Source: Candidatus Wallbacteria bacterium
GTDB lineage: Bacteria; Muiribacteriota; UBA6191; JACPRK01
NCBI GenBank assembly: GCA_016199905.1
Contig: JACQFU010000596.1
Coordinates: 1 to 8,789, forward strand
Length of the DNA: 8,789 bases
Reading direction: 5' to 3'
In this document: positions 1-7,753 of the stretch, piece by piece
Layout: each line of letters begins with the position of its first letter
Position numbering within the stretch: position 1 is the first letter of the stretch
Notes under the pieces: model-generated
Database searches by the model: none
The model's input: only the letters and a program-made list of their open reading frames with translations
What the model was told of the DNA's origin: nothing
Translations under genes and position numbers: made by a program

Positions 1-44
1 CACGGCGCCCAGTCGATAACGCCGAGCGTTCGGTGATCTTTCAT
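1..44 (-). CDS. possible start of a gene running off the left edge
   Basis: An ATG at 44-42 on the minus strand opens a frame that stays open to the window edge and begins MKDHRTLGVIDWAP. About fourteen codons are too few to assign a family. No clear Shine-Dalgarno sequence precedes it. A perfect 12-bp palindrome sits just upstream at 48-59. If real, the gene is co-directional with the repair gene that ends at 182. It could equally be a chance open frame. Confidence 0.2.
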   Translation of the reverse strand, partial: MKDHRTLGVIDWAP

Positions 45-47
45 GAG

Positions 48-59
48 AGTTTCGAAACT
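48..59. promoter_or_regulatory. 12-bp perfect palindrome, possible operator
   Basis: AGTTTCGAAACT is its own reverse complement. It ends 3 bp before the putative ATG at 44-42, where a bound repressor would cover the translation start. A palindrome this long can arise by chance, and there is no second copy nearby to support it. Confidence 0.2.
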
Positions 60-181
60 GGGGCCCCTCGAGTCCAAGAAGCCTGTCCCAGCCTACAAGA
101 AACCTTTTCGGCTAGGGTCTAGCTTGCGACGTTCCTTTGCCGCGCAGCCCGGGCCATGCCGTGATGCCTGTCGGTCTCGAC

Positions 182-1252
182 TCAGGAGAGCGTGGGCGGC
201 CCTTGCCCCGCCGCGGTTTCCAGGCCCACGGCGCCGAAGAGCGTGGCCCCGATGATGTGAGCCTCGTGCTGAAGCAGCCAGCGCTTGACGGACAGTCCGC
301 CGGTGTAACCGGTCAAATGGCCGTCGCTTCCGACCACGCGATGGCACGGAACGATGATGGTGAACGGATTGCGGCCGTTGGCGGCGCCGACGGCCCGGGT
401 CGCCGACGGCCGGCCGAGCGCGCGAGCCTGCTCTCGGTAGCTGCGCGTCTGTCCGAAAGGAATCTCGAGCAGCGCCTGCCAGGCAGCCTTCTGAAAGGGC
501 GTGCCTTCCAGGCGCAGCGGCAGCTCGAATTGCCGACGTAGACCGCGGAAGTACTCCCCCAACTGGTTCGCGGCTTCACGCAGGACGGGTTCGTGCGGTC
601 GCTCTTCTTCGGGGAGCGCCCACGGGCAGTGATGGCTTGGCAGGTAGACGCCGATGAGGGCTCCGTCAGCGGCGACAAGTCGCAGAGGGCCCAGAAGACT
701 GGATCTGGATCGCGCAGCGCTCGCATCGCGACGCATTGCGCCGTCCACTGGCCAATCCCGGGGAGGGACGCAAGCTCGCGTAGGACCCGAGCGGGATCGA
801 TGCCGCCATCGACGGACATCGGCTTCGAGGCGAACGCGCCGGCGAACGCGCGAAGACTCTCCGCGCGGCGCCGCGGCAAGCCAATGGCGGCGATATCCTC
901 GGCCGAGGCGTTTGACACCTCTTGGGCGGTCGGGAAAGCGTGGGTCAAATTCGCATCGTCCGAGCCCAGCCTGGCCCCGAAGCGATTCGCGAGCCTGCCG
1001 GCCAGCGTCGACGCGGGAGCTGCCGGGCGCCAGTTCGGGCCGGCAAAGAAAGCACGCGCGAAAGCCGGCCTTCTCGGCCTCCGCGGCCGTTCGGAAAAAC
1101 GAGTATCGCTCCCGCCGCGGCATGCACGAGGTACAGATGACGCGGCAGTAAATGCCCGTCGTCGAGACGCCGACGTAGAATCGCCCGTCGAAGCGCGAAT
1201 CCCTCGCCGTCATCGCCTTGTAGCAAAGGTCGTGGTCTAGCATGTGCGTCAT
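182..1252 (-). CDS. Ada N-terminal domain fused to Ogt methyltransferase through an out-of-frame linker
   Basis: Alkylation-damage repair protein, 356 residues as read. Residues 1-82 are an Ada-type zinc/methyl-acceptor domain: Cys36, Cys40, Cys67 and Cys70 match the spacing of E. coli Ada Cys38/42/69/72, and Cys36 would accept methyl groups from phosphotriesters. Residues 186-330 are an O6-alkylguanine-DNA alkyltransferase (Ogt/MGMT) domain with the PCHRV active site (Cys303) and the upstream FGQTRSYREQA-type segment. Residues 83-184 match nothing in this frame. The same DNA read in another minus frame encodes a piece of AlkA glycosylase (703-1014). The AraC-type helix-turn-helix and most of AlkA, expected between these domains in Ada-AlkA proteins, are absent. 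The start may be the ATG at 1252 or Met4 at 1243, which begins MLDHDLCY and is closer to the usual Ada start. Both cysteine chemistries look intact, so a working bifunctional protein is possible. A decayed remnant or an assembly chimera is equally possible. Confidence 0.8.
   Translation of the reverse strand: MTHMLDHDLCYKAMTARDSRFDGRFYVGVSTTGIYCRVICTSCMPRRERYSFFRTAAEAEKAGFRACFLCRPELAPGSSRVDAGRQARESLRGQAGLGRCEFDPRFPDRPRGVKRLGRGYRRHWLAAAPRGESSRVRRRVRLEADVRRWRHRSRSGPTRACVPPRDWPVDGAMRRDASAARSRSSLLGPLRLVAADGALIGVYLPSHHCPWALPEEERPHEPVLREAANQLGEYFRGLRRQFELPLRLEGTPFQKAAWQALLEIPFGQTRSYREQARALGRPSATRAVGAANGRNPFTIIVPCHRVVGSDGHLTGYTGGLSVKRWLLQHEAHIIGATLFGAVGLETAAGQGPPTLS
703..1014 (-). pseudogene. AlkA-type 3-methyladenine DNA glycosylase fragment, out of frame
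   Basis: In the minus frame one step from the Ada/Ogt frame, the DNA encodes STLAGRLANRFGARLG, then LTHAFPTAQEV, IAAIGLPRRRAESLRA and the helix-hairpin-helix LPGIGQWTAQCVAMRAL (about 768-718), ending at RDPD (about 714-703). This is the central-to-late part of an AlkA/HhH-GPD glycosylase. The AlkA N-terminal domain is missing. So is everything after the HhH, including the catalytic Asp expected some 15-20 residues downstream, so it cannot be an active glycosylase. It lies inside the Ada/Ogt open frame. The simplest reading is two deletions in an ancestral ada-alkA/ogt locus: one joins Ada residue ~82 to AlkA, the other joins AlkA to the start of Ogt. Confidence 0.75.
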
Positions 1253-1531
1253 TCTAGGCCGTTTCTGCTTCCTTGTCTGGCCGTTTTCGGACGTGATGGC
1301 TAGATCGCAGGCCCTCTGTTGGCCCGCTACTACTGGCCGGGGCCGCCGATGCGAAGGACCTCGTCCAGAGCAGGGCCCTCGGAGGCGGCGGGCGATGCGT
1401 CTTCCTATCTTTCGGAGACGCGCGTCCGCGGAATTAGCCGGCTGCGGCGAGCGCCGGGGCGAATGTCGGAGGCCGGCGACCTCGCCTGGGCGATGAGCCG
1501 AGCAACGGCGGTGGAGTAGTAGGGCTGCAGT
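1253..1531. other. gap between hicB and the Ada/Ogt gene, nothing recognised
   Basis: Short open frames exist on both strands, for example 1319-1519 plus and the tail of 1405-1740 minus. None has a recognisable motif, a convincing ribosome binding site or a family resemblance. I see no transcription terminator after hicB here. Confidence 0.4.
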
Positions 1532-1795
1532 TCAGGCGGCTTTGTCTTGCGGTTGCTCGATATCGAACCAGTAGACGATTTCGCCGGAGCCCGCGGTGAT
1601 GCGGCGAGAGGCCCGCGGCCAGACCTCGCCATCCTCGATTGTGCCGTCGAGCCAGGTTTCCATGGCATCTCGAGCCATTTGAAGGGCTTCTTCCAGAGTG
1701 TCTCCCTCGGTGATACAGCCAGGAAGATCCGGAAAAACAACCGTGAAGCCGCCTTCTCCGGGTTCTCCCGGCAGCAACTTGCATGGGTACTTCAC
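1532..1795 (-). CDS. hicB: HicB-family antitoxin (module 1)
   Basis: Antitoxin that neutralises HicA mRNA interferase by direct binding. The 87 residues match the HicB_like fold closely: KYPCKLLPGEPG, then FTVVFPDLPGCITEGDTLEEAL (about residues 18-39; split here as FTVVFPDLPG and CITEGDTLEEAL), followed by an amphipathic helix to about residue 53. No DNA-binding helix-turn-helix or ribbon domain follows, so autoregulation, if any, would use another surface. The start chosen is the GTG at 1795. It is preceded by GGGAGA with 6-7 nt spacing, and it overlaps the toxin stop codon as GTGA, the usual translationally coupled arrangement. The frame is open much farther upstream (to 2392) but that portion has no HicB homology. 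The toxin gene it should restrain is frameshifted, so this may now be an orphan antitoxin. Confidence 0.85.
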   Translation of the reverse strand: MKYPCKLLPGEPGEGGFTVVFPDLPGCITEGDTLEEALQMARDAMETWLDGTIEDGEVWPRASRRITAGSGEIVYWFDIEQPQDKAA

Positions 1796-2024
1796 GGCAC
1801 ATTCTCCCAACCAGCCAAGCGCGCTATCTCTCGCAGGGTCTTGGGTCGAAGCATCTGCTTTCGATGATACGACACCGTGAAGCGAATGCCAGGGTGGCGC
1901 GGACTCGCGTATCTGCGGTGTGAGCCGTTGCCCGGCTCCCAACGCCACCCTTCTCGCTCCACGAGGCCACGCAGGCTTCACGATCGACCAGTCGCTGCAG
2001 GTCGCTGGCTGTGATGGCGACCAT
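1792..2024 (-). pseudogene. hicA: hicA toxin gene, frameshifted (module 1)
   Basis: HicA toxins are small dsRBD-fold RNases with a catalytic His. In one minus frame (1977-1792, 61 codons) the DNA encodes LVEREGWRWEPGNGSHRRY, then RHPGIRFTVSYHRKQ and LRPKTLREIARLAGW, a full HicA body with the GSH catalytic His at about 1920-1918 and the typical C-terminal helix. Its stop TGA overlaps the hicB GTG by 3 nt. The frame is closed just upstream by a TGA at 1980-1978, with no good start. The N-terminal part lies in another frame from the ATG at 2024: MVAITASDLQRLVDRE. DLQRLVDRE and SLRGLVERE look like two versions of the same first helix, spaced 26 bp apart, so a 26-bp duplication could be the frameshift. 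A short toxin starting at CTG 1974 or GTG 1962 remains possible. Confidence 0.65.
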
Positions 2025-2085
2025 TCGCTCGTGAAGAAACTCCGAAAGCCTCTCGGCAGCCGGTGCGCGACCACCGCCCGCGAGA

Positions 2086-3306
2086 CTACCTGGGAGGGGC
2101 TCCGTGTACCGTGCACTTCACCCCATTGCCGCTGTCCGAAAAGACGTAGTGGCCGGAAGTCCCCGGCCCCTGGCCCGGATCGTCCGGCAGCGATTTGAGG
2201 TAGCCCCTGGTCACGAGCTGCGCCAAGAAGTCGGGACTCAACTCTTGCACCTTGGTGTTGTTGTCGCGGTTGTAGCGTTCGACGGCGATGGCGATGTCTC
2301 TCTGAATGGAGTAGCAAGCTTGCAACTGCGCGTTCTGATCGGTCGGCGAGGCCCGGATGGAGCAACTCGGCGATGGCCCGTGCACGGTGCACTTCACGCC
2401 GTTGCCGCTGTCAGTGAAGACGTAGTGGCCGGAAGTCCCTGGCCCCTGGCCTGGATCGTCCGGAACGGTCTGAAGGTAGCCGCTGGCGACCAGTTCCCTG
2501 AGGAAGTCGGGATCCAGCCGCTGTGACTTGGTGTTGTGGTCGCGGTTGTAGAGTTCGACGGCTCTTGCAATCCTGGCCTGATTTTCATAGCAGGCTTGTG
2601 CCTGCGCGGCCGCACCGCTCGGCGGACTTGGGCGGCTGGCTGTGGTCGGCCGCGTACTCGGGTTGCCGCCGATCGCAATGCCGCCGTCCGCCGGCTTGCC
2701 GGAGCCGCGATTGTCGCCGCCACTGCCCAGGCTGGGAATGTTCTCCGTTGGCCCTGTCCCCGTGCCAGGCGGTGTGGAAGCCCGGGTGGCGACCTCCCGG
2801 CGAGCGCGCACGGAATCTTCGATCGCATCGCGCCGGGATTTGTCCTGCAAAGCTCCAAGACTGGTCGCCTGCTGCGCACTCACAGCGACAAGCCGCCTGC
2901 CACTCAGAAAGCGCGCGAGGAACTGCACGAGCTGCCGATTCACCTTTTCGGGCCGGAACGAGCCCCGATACCCTGCCCCCTTGAAGTTCCCGTAGCTGTC
3001 GTGCGAGTACTTCAGCGTGGCCAGCCACGCCTGCACGCCGGCGGACACGTCGGCGTCTGCGCCTGAGAAGACAAACCTGGCGTCATCCAGTCGAATGACG
3101 GGCATCAGAGCGGGAAGCGATCGTGCAGCCTCGCTGCGCACCAGATCTTCCGCAAAGTCACCGGGGTTGGGTGTACCCGGCTGAATAGCACCAACCCCGC
3201 CCACGGATAGCATCGAAGCCGCAATGGCAGCCAGGACGAGCCGGCGCCAAGGAATCCCGTGGCGGAATCGCCGACTGGGTGGCGTCGATGTCAGGAAATC
3301 GGTCAA
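2086..3306 (-). CDS. secreted protein with two tandem prepilin-type head domains
   Basis: 406 residues. The N-terminus has a basic stretch (RRFRHGIPWRR) followed by a hydrophobic segment at residues 23-40 (VLAAIAASMLSVGGVGA), so it is probably exported. Residues 41-175 form an unrecognised region. Residues 176-236 are a Gly/Pro/Ser/Thr-rich linker. Then come two 72-residue repeats (239-310 and 331-402) that share 54 of 72 residues by hand count. Each has an ACY...Q..IA.AVE.YNRD.NTK helix, a GYL..(V/L)PDDPGQGP turn and a terminal VKCTVHG. This is the globular-head pattern of ComGC/GspG-like type IV pilins and pseudopilins, with Cys239/306 and Cys331/398 placed to form disulfides. The long hydrophobic pilin N-terminal helix and a prepilin peptidase site are not present, so it is not itself a classical pilin. 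The start is a TTG at 3306, since no ATG or GTG is in frame upstream; the Shine-Dalgarno is weak, so the start is uncertain. It lies 189 bp downstream of the kinase, same strand. Confidence 0.75.
   Translation of the reverse strand: MTDFLTSTPPSRRFRHGIPWRRLVLAAIAASMLSVGGVGAIQPGTPNPGDFAEDLVRSEAARSLPALMPVIRLDDARFVFSGADADVSAGVQAWLATLKYSHDSYGNFKGAGYRGSFRPEKVNRQLVQFLARFLSGRRLVAVSAQQATSLGALQDKSRRDAIEDSVRARREVATRASTPPGTGTGPTENIPSLGSGGDNRGSGKPADGGIAIGGNPSTRPTTASRPSPPSGAAAQAQACYENQARIARAVELYNRDHNTKSQRLDPDFLRELVASGYLQTVPDDPGQGPGTSGHYVFTDSGNGVKCTVHGPSPSCSIRASPTDQNAQLQACYSIQRDIAIAVERYNRDNNTKVQELSPDFLAQLVTRGYLKSLPDDPGQGPGTSGHYVFSDSGNGVKCTVHGAPPR
2101..2316 (-). repeat. pilin-head repeat 2 of the secreted protein
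   Basis: Second in-frame copy, residues 331-402, with Cys331 and Cys398 in the same relative positions as in repeat 1. It ends four residues before the stop codon. Confidence 0.85.
2377..2592 (-). repeat. pilin-head repeat 1 of the secreted protein
   Basis: In-frame coding repeat, residues 239-310 of the gene at 2086-3306. Period to the second copy is 276 bp (92 residues, with a 20-residue linker). The C-terminal half (PDDPGQGPGTSGHYVF and NGVKCTVHG) is nearly invariant between copies, while the N-terminal helix has drifted. Confidence 0.85.
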
Positions 3307-3474
3307 ATCGCGGCTTTCGACGTGGCTTGGTTCGCATTCACATCGTACCAGACTCGAGCTTCCATGTGAAGCCCCCCAGAACCGCTGAGGAGCGTTCGCG
3401 ATCCCGGGAAGCCCCGCTGCTGCGAAGACGCCCCCGGACCATTTGAGGATACTACCGCGTCATGGGCGGCTGAA

Positions 3475-3487
3475 CTCCCGGCGGGAG
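3475..3487 (-). terminator. short GC hairpin after the kinase gene
   Basis: CTCCCGGCGGGAG folds as a 5-6 bp stem eight bases beyond the kinase stop. There is no T-run after it on the minus strand, so it is at best a weak or factor-dependent terminator. The remaining gap to the next start (3307-3474) shows nothing I recognise. Confidence 0.25.
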
Positions 3488-3495
3488 CGACGGTC

Positions 3496-5661
<2,166 letters not shown>

Positions 5662-5827
5662 ATCGAGAGTCTATCAGACCGACTGTCAGCCAAGCCGCGA
5701 AGGTCTGCTCCGATGCGGTCGCACGGGGCAGTTGCTGCCGAGCCGCAATCTTCGTCACACTTCATCCGTAATGTGATGTGATAACTACAAACCACGGGGT
5801 TACGGACCCCGAGGAGAGATGCCTCCC
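5662..5827. promoter_or_regulatory. divergent promoter region, left copy
   Basis: 166 bp between the kinase GTG (5661) and the secreted-protein ATG (5828). On the minus strand, TAGACT (5673-5668) lies 6 nt before the kinase start and could be a -10 box of a leaderless promoter. It sits in a small palindrome, GTCTATCAGAC. On the plus strand, an AT-richer stretch, ATGTGATGTGATAACTAC (5771-5788), is the likeliest -10 area for the rightward gene. No convincing -35 boxes are visible. These elements are conserved in the right copy. Confidence 0.45.
5795..5811 (+). promoter_or_regulatory. hairpin abutting the ribosome binding site, left copy
   Basis: CGGGGT-TACGG-ACCCCG makes a perfect 6-bp stem with a 5-nt loop. 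Its 3' arm runs directly into the GAGGAG ribosome binding site (5811-5816). It would lie in the 5' leader of the secreted-protein mRNA. The same hairpin is unchanged at 8268-8284. Confidence 0.5.
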
Positions 5828-6022
5828 ATGAATCCGGTGCGCCTGCTCGTCGCCGTGGCGTTGCTGCTCCCCTTGCGAGCCCTGGCCGAGGACTCTCCCC
5901 TGGCAAACTTCGCGGCCGCGGGCCGGCTCGAAACCGCCGAAGCTCCTTGCCTGTGGGATCTGCTCTCCGAGGCCGTGAGTTGTCGCAGTGCTGCGAATCG
6001 GCCCTCGGTCGTCCCGGCGTGA
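5828..6022 (+). pseudogene. truncated copy of the small secreted protein gene
   Basis: 64 codons. The signal peptide MNPVRLLVAVALLLPLRALA and the mature start EDSPLANFAA are nearly identical to the gene at 8301. The match ends after CLWDLLS (codon 47, position 5969). The remaining 17 codons are unrelated and reach a stop at 6022. I chose the ATG at 5828 over the one at 5819 because the GAGGAG at 5811-5816 is 11 nt from the former and only 2 nt from the latter, and because the signal peptide begins there. It is probably non-functional, though a short exported peptide could be made. Confidence 0.7.
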
Positions 6023-6114
6023 TCTGCGTGCTCCGCGGCCAAGATCCTCGTAACGCAGTTGCAGGTCCGGTACACTTGTGGGCGACAGGTCATGGGCCCA
6101 CTCCGGAGGTCAGA

Positions 6115-6354
6115 ATGCTCAGCGCCTACATCACGAGCGCTCTCAGACGAGCCCGATACACGCAGCTCGAAGACGGCTCCTATTGTGCCGAGGTTTCCGG
6201 TCTGCGCGGCGTCATCGCGACCGGTTCGGGCGTGGAGGATTGCCGTGAGGCACTGCAAGAGGTCATCGAAGAGTGGGTGTTGCTGCGCGTGTCGCGGGGC
6301 TTGGACGTTCCCGTTCTGGACGGGGCCCGCGTCCGTGTGCCCAGAGCTGCTTGA
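6115..6354 (+). CDS. hicB: HicB-family antitoxin (module 2)
   Basis: 79 residues. The pattern YTQLEDGSYCAEVSGLRG, then ATGSGVEDCREALQEVIEEW fits the HicB partial RNase-H-like fold: strand, Asp-Gly-Ser-Tyr turn, strand, then helix beginning with the E-A-L motif. It has no extra DNA-binding domain. GGAGGT at 6105-6110 is 4 nt before the ATG at 6115, which fixes this start. The frame is open upstream to 5947 but that part is not HicB-like. It is translationally coupled to the toxin by a TGATG overlap. The protein is clearly diverged from the module 1 HicB (1532-1795), so the modules are not recent copies of each other. Confidence 0.8.
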   Translation: MLSAYITSALRRARYTQLEDGSYCAEVSGLRGVIATGSGVEDCREALQEVIEEWVLLRVSRGLDVPVLDGARVRVPRAA

Positions 6355-6572
6355 TGCCTCCTCTCGGCCCTATCAAACGGCGCGACTTGATCGCCAGTCT
6401 CAAGAAGCTGGGATTTTCCGGCCCCTACTCGGGCGGCAAGCACGAGTTCATGGACCGGGAGGATGTCACTATGACGATCCCCAATCCGCATCGGGGAGAC
6501 ATCTCACTGGCATTGTTGAAGGTCATCCTGCGCCAGGCTGGCATTTCGAGAAAAGCCTGGGAGCGAGTCTGA
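6354..6572 (+). CDS. hicA: HicA-family mRNA interferase toxin (module 2)
   Basis: 72 residues, normal HicA length. HicA toxins bind RNA through a dsRBD-like fold and cleave mRNA, causing growth arrest. The sequence shows the first helix IKRRDLIASLKKLGF (7-21), the catalytic-His segment GGKHEFM (His30), the strand VTMTIPNPH with the usual proline and His, and the C-terminal helix LALLKVILRQAGIS (52-65). Every expected element is present and in frame, so this looks like an intact toxin. It is the second gene of the pair, the reverse of the E. coli hicA-hicB order. Its start overlaps the antitoxin stop, so it probably depends on antitoxin translation. It lies in the segment bounded by the 689-bp repeats. 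Confidence 0.85.
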   Translation: MPPLGPIKRRDLIASLKKLGFSGPYSGGKHEFMDREDVTMTIPNPHRGDISLALLKVILRQAGISRKAWERV

Positions 6573-7032
6573 GACGGCTGCTTTCGGCGGGCGGGAGCGA
6601 CTGGCCCGCTTCGCTCGGGCGGCCCGAGCCGAAGGGAGGTCGCGAGATCCGCGCCGCACGGCGTTACCCCTCCTGCAGGTCGCGCACCGGGTCGCGGCCG
6701 GCGCTCGCAAGCGGGGCGGGGACCGAGGCGACGACGTCCACTCCGAGGGCCGCCCCGATCGCCGCAGAGCCGAGAGACCAGGCGTGCCCGAGCACCTGGA
6801 TCACACCGCCGTCCCGGCTCCACGCGAGCAGCGCTCCCCCGGCGACGCCGCGGTGGCGCGAGAGCGACTCGTGCGTCTCCCGGTCGGCGACGTCACCGCG
6901 GTCGGCTTCGTCATGTTGCTCTTCGCCACGGCGGCTGCCGCCGCCGGGCTGATGCGTGCTGCCGATTGAACTTGGAGGACGAGCAACCCGAACGAATTCG
7001 ACGCCGGAAACGGGAGCCCTTGCTTCGCGTTG
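6573..7032. other. 460 bp without a confident gene; hairpin and coding-like open frames
   Basis: After hicA there is a strong hairpin (6609-6634). Farther on, two overlapping frames stay open. The minus frame ending with a stop at 6666-6664 reads GGVIQVLGHAWSLGSAAIG and ends DPVRDLQEG; it has GC-rich third positions but no start codon. The plus frame from GTG 6784 to 6969 ends in a hydrophobic helix, AVGFVMLLFATAAAAAGLM. Each is the antisense shadow of the other, and neither matches a family I know. One may be a gene remnant. Confidence 0.3.
6609..6634. terminator. strong GC hairpin downstream of hicA
   Basis: CTTCG CTCGGGC G GCCCGAG C CGAAG folds into 12 base pairs with one bulged C and a minimal loop, 36 bp after the hicA stop. 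No T-run follows on either strand, so it is not a canonical intrinsic terminator. It may still end transcription or protect the hicBA transcript. Confidence 0.4.
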
Positions 7033-7536
7033 CTACTTCAGCTTGAGCTTGACCTTGATGGGGCCAGACTCGTGGTCGCCGTCGCCATCGTACGAGTGGT
7101 ACTCGTAAATCACCTGCGCGTCCTGGGCCGGCTTGCCCGACGCCGGATCGAACCAGCCATAGGTTCGCTTCATCCACTCGCCCGTGGTATCCCCTGCTGC
7201 TGTGACCTGCAGCGCGAATTGCAGATAGACCGAGCCGTTCTGATCGCAGAGAAACGAAGCCGTGTCCCCCTCGGGGCTGCAACCCGTGAGCACTCTGGCC
7301 TCGTAGACCACCTGGCCCGAACTCAGATCCAGATGCCGCTGCTCTCCGGCCGGGTTCACGGTCAGCAAGGCCACGATTCCCAGTCCGTCCCTCGCGAAGC
7401 GGATTTCTCCGTCCATCTTTCCGTTCTTTTCGATTTCAACGGTCTTTCCAACGAGTTGCTCCGGGCTGGCTGCAAGAAGCCCGAGGCTCGATGCAATCGT
7501 GAAAACCCCGGTGATAAGCGATGTCTTGTTGAACAT
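7033..7536 (-). CDS. small secreted protein of unknown function
   Basis: 167 residues. The ATG at 7536 has a GGAGGTGG ribosome binding site at 7551-7544, about 8-9 nt upstream. Residues 1-23 form a signal peptide (MFNKTSLITGVFTIASSLGLLAA, cleaved near SPEQ; shown here only to mark its extent, key hydrophobic core 8-22). The mature part looks beta-rich, with VGKTVEIEKNGKMDGEI and alternating hydrophobic residues. It has two cysteines (86 and 97) that could form a disulfide, and a charged tail, DGDGDHESGPIKVKLKLK. I do not recognise the family. It is encoded on the minus strand within the repeat-bounded segment and overlaps the unrelated tail of the truncated kinase frame (to 7436). Confidence 0.75.
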   Translation of the reverse strand: MFNKTSLITGVFTIASSLGLLAASPEQLVGKTVEIEKNGKMDGEIRFARDGLGIVALLTVNPAGEQRHLDLSSGQVVYEARVLTGCSPEGDTASFLCDQNGSVYLQFALQVTAAGDTTGEWMKRTYGWFDPASGKPAQDAQVIYEYHSYDGDGDHESGPIKVKLKLK

Positions 7537-7579
7537 TTGCCCGCCACCTCCATGTTCGGACTTGAGATTGTCGAGGAGA

Positions 7580-7608
7580 TTCTACCATGAGGTTCTGCGA
7601 GGTTCTGT
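7580..7608 (-). promoter_or_regulatory. promoter-like element with tandem 10-bp repeat
   Basis: On the minus strand, TAGAAT (7585-7580) resembles a -10 box 44 bp before the ATG at 7536. Directly upstream, the plus-strand sequence GAGGTTCTGC-GAGGTTCTGT (7589-7608) is a tandem repeat with 9 of 10 bases matching and a 10-bp period, one helical turn, as for a regulator site. It sits where the -35 region would be, and no good -35 box is seen. Confidence 0.35.
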
Positions 7609-7753
7609 GCGACTGAAACTCGGAGCAGAGAAAAGAACAAGTACGAAAGACAACGCGGCGATTGGTGCTTGAACTGGGAATGTCCGGGCCGCAACCGCAC
7701 ACCGTCGTTTCACTCCTTGCCCGGGCCGGGCGGTTCGGCTCGGCAACCACTTG

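Noticed and set aside
593..1240. Plus-strand frame opposite the Ada/Ogt gene
   Set aside because: No motifs; the minus strand carries recognised Ada, AlkA and Ogt sequences.
1532..2392. 286-codon reading of the hicB frame
   Set aside because: Only the last 87 codons are HicB-like. The upstream part overlaps the pilin-head gene and hicA in other frames, and the GTG at 1795 has a ribosome binding site.
2101..2592. CRISPR-like or non-coding tandem repeat
   Set aside because: The two 216-bp units are in-frame protein repeats with drift at third positions, not short direct repeats with spacers.
3195..3306. Twin-arginine signal in the pilin-head protein
   Set aside because: The Arg pairs (RRF, RRL) do not fit the S/T-RR-x-FLK consensus, so an ordinary Sec-type signal is the simpler reading.
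5947..6354. Long start for the module 2 antitoxin
   Set aside because: GGAGGT and HicB homology begin at 6105-6115; the upstream codons overlap the repeat and the truncated secreted gene.
5970..7753. Insertion sequence or transposon between the repeats
   Set aside because: No transposase, no short terminal inverted repeats and no short target duplication are visible; the flanking repeats are gene fragments instead.
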